This document shows, one piece after another, positions 60,593 through 64,000 of a stretch of DNA of 64,000 nucleotides. The notes below the pieces were generated by a model. The model was not told where the DNA came from, did no database searches, and saw only the letters and a program-made list of their open reading frames with translations. Numbering within the stretch: the first letter of the stretch is position 1; every line of letters begins with the position of its first letter. This stretch comes from Chitinophaga pinensis (lineage in GTDB: Bacteria > Bacteroidota > Bacteroidia > Chitinophagales > Chitinophagaceae). The stretch covers positions 3,286,001 through 3,350,000 of the forward strand of contig LR632930.1 in NCBI GenBank assembly GCA_902167325.1, read 5' to 3'. A program made the translations under genes and the position numbers.

Positions 60593-62458
60593 TTAACTGA
60601 CCCCGAAAGTCTGCATTTCAATCAGCTTCCGGTAAAGCCCGTTTTTCTCTAATAACTCAAAATGGGTGCCGGTTTCAACGATTTTGCCGCCTTCGAGCAC
60701 GATAATTACGTCTGCACTCTGTATTGTGCTGAGCCTGTGGGCGATCACGAGGGAGGTACGGTTCTTCATCAGATTGTTCAGCGCGTCCTGAACAAGGCGT
60801 TCCGATTCGGTATCGAGGGCGGAAGTGGCTTCGTCCAGCAGCATAATGGGCGGGTTGCGCAGTACGGCACGGGCAATACATATACGCTGGCGCTGGCCGC
60901 CGCTTAGTTTCACCCCGCGGTCGCCGATCCGGGTCTGGTACCCTTCGTCAGATGCTATGATGAAATCATGTGCATTGGCGATACGGGCGGCAGCTTCCAC
61001 CTGTTCCTGCGTTGCATCGGGCTGGGCGAAAGCGATATTGTTGAAAATAGTGTCGTTGAAAAGAATGGATTCCTGGTTCACCGTTCCCAGCAGGGAGCGT
61101 AGCGATTCGAGGGTGTAATCCTGGATATTATGCCCGTCTATCCGGATTTCCCCGCTCCAGGGCTGGGTAAAACGGGGGATGAGGTCCATCAGCGTGGATT
61201 TACCACCGCCCGACGGGCCTACCAGTGCTACCGATGAGCCTCTGGGTATGGTAAAATTCACATTATCAAGCACTTTCTTGTCCTGGTACCCGAATGTTAC
61301 GTTACGGAACTCCAGGGTATCCCGGAAATCGCTGATCACTATGGCATCGGGTTTATCCACGATGGTCGGTTTTTCATCGATTAGCGCCAGTACGCGTTCG
61401 CCGGCGGCTATACCGGAATGGATATTGGTAAACGCCTGGGAAATGGCTTTTGCAGGGCGCATAATTTGGGAGAAGATAGCGATGTAGGCAATAAAGTCGC
61501 CGGGAGCCAGCTCAGGTGTAGTGCCCGGCTGTGTATTGGCAATGAGCATACCGCCGTACAGTACGATGCCTGCCACCATCATCACACCCAGTGTTTCTGA
61601 AACGGGACTGGCCAGCTGCTGGCGGCGCGCCATGGAACGCATGATATTGCTGTATTGCTGGTTCTGATCGTCGAAACGCTTGCGGATGAAGGGGATGGCG
61701 TTGTAGGCTTTGATGATCTTGATACCGGACAATGCTTCGTCGAGGTAGCTGATCATGAGTCCGTAGGTGGAATGCGAGGCGGCTGCCTGTGCCTTCAGCC
61801 TTTTCACGATGAGGGAAATGAGCCATCCTGCAACCGGGATCACCAGCATGGAGAAGAGGGTCAGTTTCACGGAAATTGAGAAGAGCATTACCAGGTAGGC
61901 AATAAGTTGCAACGGTTCTTTAAAAACCACCTGCAGTGTGCTGGTAACGGAAAACTGCACCACCTGAACATCGGAAGCTACTTTCGCCAGGATGTCGCCT
62001 TTCCGTTCGTTGTTGAAATAAGCGATATCGAGGTTCATCACGTTTTTGAATACGGTCTTGCGCAGGTTAAGGAGGGTATGGATGCGGAGGTTTTCCATCG
62101 TCCTTTCCCCGAAGTATTTAAATATATTACTGATAATCACGGAGATAACGATCACGGTACACACGTACATGAGTGTCTTGTCCAGCCCCAGTTCGTTATT
62201 CAGGCGGGAGGCGTGATAGTTCATGATATCGAACAGATCAAAACCGGTGGGTGGCTCAGGAAGGGTAGCGGGCATAATGGTGCCATCAGGACCGGGCTGT
62301 CCGGCTTTGTTGGCATCAAACAGGGTGGAAAGCAGGGGAGCAACCAGTGCGAGGTTGAGGGTGCCGAACACCACTGCGATAATGGTAAAAAGTATATAGG
62401 GAATTGCGTATTTCTCAATCGGTTTGGCAAACGACAATAGCCGGAAATATGTCTTCAT
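60593..62458 (-). CDS. ABC exporter, fused permease/ATPase (MsbA-like)
   Basis: 621 residues from the ATG at 62458 (MKTYFRLLSFAKPIEKYAIPYIL); an ATG at 62485 is a poorer start. Six membrane segments occupy about 20-345 and the nucleotide-binding domain about 365-615, with Walker A GPSGGGKST, signature LSGGQRQR, Walker B IMLLDEATSALD and the H-loop IAHRLST. It flips lipid or exports a drug or peptide as a homodimer. There is no C39 peptidase domain at the N-terminus, so it is not the obvious partner of the GG-leader peptide. TAACTTTG at 62490-62483 is the likely -7 element. Confidence 0.92.
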   Translation of the reverse strand: MKTYFRLLSFAKPIEKYAIPYILFTIIAVVFGTLNLALVAPLLSTLFDANKAGQPGPDGTIMPATLPEPPTGFDLFDIMNYHASRLNNELGLDKTLMYVCTVIVISVIISNIFKYFGERTMENLRIHTLLNLRKTVFKNVMNLDIAYFNNERKGDILAKVASDVQVVQFSVTSTLQVVFKEPLQLIAYLVMLFSISVKLTLFSMLVIPVAGWLISLIVKRLKAQAAASHSTYGLMISYLDEALSGIKIIKAYNAIPFIRKRFDDQNQQYSNIMRSMARRQQLASPVSETLGVMMVAGIVLYGGMLIANTQPGTTPELAPGDFIAYIAIFSQIMRPAKAISQAFTNIHSGIAAGERVLALIDEKPTIVDKPDAIVISDFRDTLEFRNVTFGYQDKKVLDNVNFTIPRGSSVALVGPSGGGKSTLMDLIPRFTQPWSGEIRIDGHNIQDYTLESLRSLLGTVNQESILFNDTIFNNIAFAQPDATQEQVEAAARIANAHDFIIASDEGYQTRIGDRGVKLSGGQRQRICIARAVLRNPPIMLLDEATSALDTESERLVQDALNNLMKNRTSLVIAHRLSTIQSADVIIVLEGGKIVETGTHFELLEKNGLYRKLIEMQTFGVS

Positions 62459-62482
62459 GTACTGTTGCTCTGGTAAAACGTG

Positions 62483-62490
62483 CAAAGTTA
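62483..62490 (-). promoter_or_regulatory. Putative -7 element of the MsbA-like gene
   Basis: TAACTTTG on the minus strand, exact TAnnTTTG match, 24 bp before the ATG at 62458. Confidence 0.45.
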
Positions 62491-62520
62491 TGCATTATTT
62501 GCCATATGGCACCCCGGAAA

Positions 62521-62901
62521 TTACGCCTGCAGCACCAGTTCGCGGTGCAGTCTGTCGAGGGTATCTTCCGGGCCGGAACATAGTCCGGGATGCACCCTTG
62601 AAGTTTGTAAAACGGTGCTGCGCATAGCGGTGAGCCAGCGGAAACGGCTGGCGGGGTCCATCTGGCCGATGGGGCCTTCGCCACGGCAGGTTTTCTCAAA
62701 CCCGTTCACGATGGCCTGCAGCGCTTCGAGATCGAGGGTTGGACTGAAAGCGCGCAACCGGGCTTCATCCAGCGTGATTTTGCAGCCCAGATAGCGTTTT
62801 TGCCTGCAGAACAGGATTACGCCCACGTTCATGAACTCTTCCCGCTCCACTTTCGGCACCACACGGATCACGGCGTATTCAAATAAGGGCTGTTCTGGCA
62901 T
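62521..62901 (-). CDS. DUF3037 domain-containing protein
   Basis: 126 residues, the full length of DUF3037. The signature FEYAVIRVVPKVEREEFMNVGVILF opens the protein and RFRWLTAMRSTVLQTSRVHPGL follows near residue 85. Cytosolic and of unknown function. Its start lies 23 bp inside the end of the HipA-like kinase gene, so the two are translationally coupled. DUF3037 is found next to HipA-like kinases in other bacteria, which suggests it is the partner of the kinase. Confidence 0.9.
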   Translation of the reverse strand: MPEQPLFEYAVIRVVPKVEREEFMNVGVILFCRQKRYLGCKITLDEARLRAFSPTLDLEALQAIVNGFEKTCRGEGPIGQMDPASRFRWLTAMRSTVLQTSRVHPGLCSGPEDTLDRLHRELVLQA

Positions 62902-63673
62902 GCAGGGCGGCGTTTAAAAAGTTATCGGCATGGGCTAGTCGGTTGGTGAGGAAGCGGAAATACACTTCCCTCACAGCATCTGCAGGTTCCCCGTGGGTAG
63001 TGAGCCACTCTCCGGGCAGCAGGGCTGTAATGGCACCGATGCGCTCCGGTGTGAGCAGCGGGCGCAGCAGGGCATCTGCTTCCCGCAGTTGCGTGGCAAA
63101 GGGCAGCAGTACATGATCTTTTACCTGTATGAAAGGCTTGAGCGACTGCTCTTCCCAGTTATCCCAGGAATGGTGGAAGTAGAGAGAGGCGCCATGGTCG
63201 ATGAGCCAAAGCTCACGGTTCCACCAGAGCATATTGGTATTCCGTGCAGTACGGTCCACATTGGTCAGCAGGCAGTCGAGCCAAACGATCTTCGATGCCA
63301 GCATCGAATCCACTTCGGTGGCATTGGGGTCGAAGGTAACGGCTCCGGAAAGGTAATGTAATGCCAGGTTGAGGCCTACGCTGGCTTTGAGCAGGTCCTG
63401 TATCTCTTCGTCGCCCTCCGTGCGGCCAAATGCTTCATCAAGATGGGCGAAAACGAGCTCCGGCACCCGGAGTCCTAATACCCGTGATATTTCCCCGCCA
63501 ATCAGCTCGGCAATGAGGGACTTTACACCCTGCCCCGCGCCCCTGAATTTCAGGACGTAGAGAAATCCGTCGTCGGCCTCAGCGATGGCTGGCAGTGAAC
63601 CCCCTTCGCGCAGTGGCGTCACATAGCGGGTAACATTGACGGTCCGCAGTTCATTTTGATGAGTAATGAGCAT
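62879..63673 (-). CDS. HipA-like kinase
   Basis: 264 residues, much shorter than E. coli HipA (440). The N-terminus reads LYVLKFRGAGQGVKSLIAEL (ATP-site lysine in VLKF, at about 42), then the catalytic loop LLTNVDRTARNTN with Asp140 and Asn145, and IDHG (158-161) in place of the metal-binding DxG. This is the compact HipA-family kinase associated with DUF3037 rather than the HipB-HipA toxin pair; no HipB-like HTH gene is upstream. It phosphorylates an unknown target. First of a coupled two-gene unit. Confidence 0.87.
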   Translation of the reverse strand: MLITHQNELRTVNVTRYVTPLREGGSLPAIAEADDGFLYVLKFRGAGQGVKSLIAELIGGEISRVLGLRVPELVFAHLDEAFGRTEGDEEIQDLLKASVGLNLALHYLSGAVTFDPNATEVDSMLASKIVWLDCLLTNVDRTARNTNMLWWNRELWLIDHGASLYFHHSWDNWEEQSLKPFIQVKDHVLLPFATQLREADALLRPLLTPERIGAITALLPGEWLTTHGEPADAVREVYFRFLTNRLAHADNFLNAALHARTALI

Positions 63674-63733
63674 ATCCTTTCACATGTAATCAGCGGAAAA
63701 TTAACATAAAAACAGGACATCCGGAGTAAAACC

Positions 63734-64000
63734 CTAATCGATGATCCGCTGGTTGCCTCCATCAATGACTAAAGCCTCGGTATCACCGAGGGGAAGGGTG
63801 CTGTATCCTGCAGCTTGCAGCTGCATATTGGCGAGGTGTGCGCCCTGTATAAAATCAGCATTATCGATGTGGGGGATGATGATGATCTGTGTGAGATTGA
63901 GTCCATCGAGCACCAGCTCAGGCGCGTCTTCCACATTATCCATCGCTTCAAAATATTCAATGGTGGGACCGGCAACGATAGCGCCGGCGCTCCAACCGCA
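63734..64000 (-). CDS. Peptidase S51 / type 1 glutamine-amidotransferase-like protein, 5' end cut by window
   Basis: Only the last 88 residues are in the window, open to base 64000. They start CGWSAGAIVAGPTIEYFEAMDNVED, with the S51 nucleophile serine in GWSAGA, and continue LDGLNLTQIIIIPHIDNADF, which carries the catalytic His. It is related to dipeptidase E and cyanophycinase. It lies 60 bp upstream of the HipA-like gene on the same strand. The family assignment is good; the specific substrate is not readable. Confidence 0.82.
   Translation of the reverse strand, partial: CGWSAGAIVAGPTIEYFEAMDNVEDAPELVLDGLNLTQIIIIPHIDNADFIQGAHLANMQLQAAGYSTLPLGDTEALVIDGGNQRIID

Noticed and set aside
60593..62458. 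MsbA-like exporter as the transporter of the GG-leader peptide
   Set aside because: It has no C39 peptidase domain, so it should not process GG leaders; also 55 kb away.
62879..63673. Classical HipBA toxin-antitoxin module
   Set aside because: No HipB-type HTH gene precedes it and the kinase is too short; the partner is DUF3037.

Overview
The window looks like chromosomal DNA from a member of Bacteroidota, most likely Chitinophagaceae and Chitinophaga-like. The evidence is a complete FecI-type sigma factor / FecR / SusC / SusD locus, STN and carboxypeptidase-regulatory-like domains on outer-membrane proteins, a type IX secretion (T9SS) C-terminal sorting domain, a 7TMR-DISM histidine kinase, a Tat-exported GH109-type enzyme, and many promoters with the Bacteroidota -7 element TAnnTTTG. 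Base composition is near 50 % GC. I count 58 protein genes, two of them cut by the window edges. I see no rRNA, tRNA, CRISPR array, transposase or phage gene, so the background is ordinary core and accessory chromosome.

Layout. 1-9.9 kb: a cut macroglobulin-like surface protein, a BaiN/HI0933 flavoprotein, an unusual STN protein with a 20-residue repeat solenoid, a small double-glycine-leader peptide, a deoxynucleoside kinase with folK, and sppA. 10-16.7 kb: an ABC-2 permease, SRPBCC and DUF2911 proteins, bioA, and a tight five-gene run of GNAT (YjdJ type), coiled-coil protein, YjdI-type ferredoxin-like protein, pirin and AlkD-like protein. 16.7-24.6 kb, minus strand: a secreted propeller-like protein paired with a protein whose N-terminus resembles VioB/RebD, then an aldose-epimerase-like protein, a DUF5009 membrane protein, and a PL6 lyase with F5/8C and T9SS domains behind a LacI-type operator. 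25-33 kb: map with merR (two strong operators), an NTF2-like protein, pepE, GH109, a DUF885 peptidase, an NrtR-type NUDIX regulator and a lipoprotein galactose mutarotase. 33-41.4 kb: an MDR oxidoreductase and the FecI/FecR/SusC/SusD locus.

41.5-49.5 kb: YihY, a DeoR regulator divergent from a 5'(3')-deoxyribonucleotidase, a collagen-like lipoprotein, a DUF1080 protein, a DEAD-box helicase, a methyltransferase, and a membrane-anchored GltB-like FMN/Fe-S protein. 49.8-58.3 kb: a small secreted protein with an AGE-family epimerase, a two-component system, a MarR regulator divergent from a large FtsX-type permease with palindromes between them, and a tandem universal stress protein. 58.5-64 kb: two convergent GT2 glycosyltransferases, an MsbA-like ABC exporter, a HipA-like kinase overlapping DUF3037, and a cut S51-family protein.

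Functional themes are glycan capture and processing at the cell surface (SusCD, PL6, GH109, DUF1080, AGE epimerase, mutarotases), envelope export, and several self-contained regulator/target pairs with visible operators. The candidates for undescribed biology are the VioB-N-like/propeller pair, the double-glycine peptide, the STN-solenoid protein and the HipA-like/DUF3037 pair. All functional calls come from reading the sequence and from memory of the families; no database search was run.
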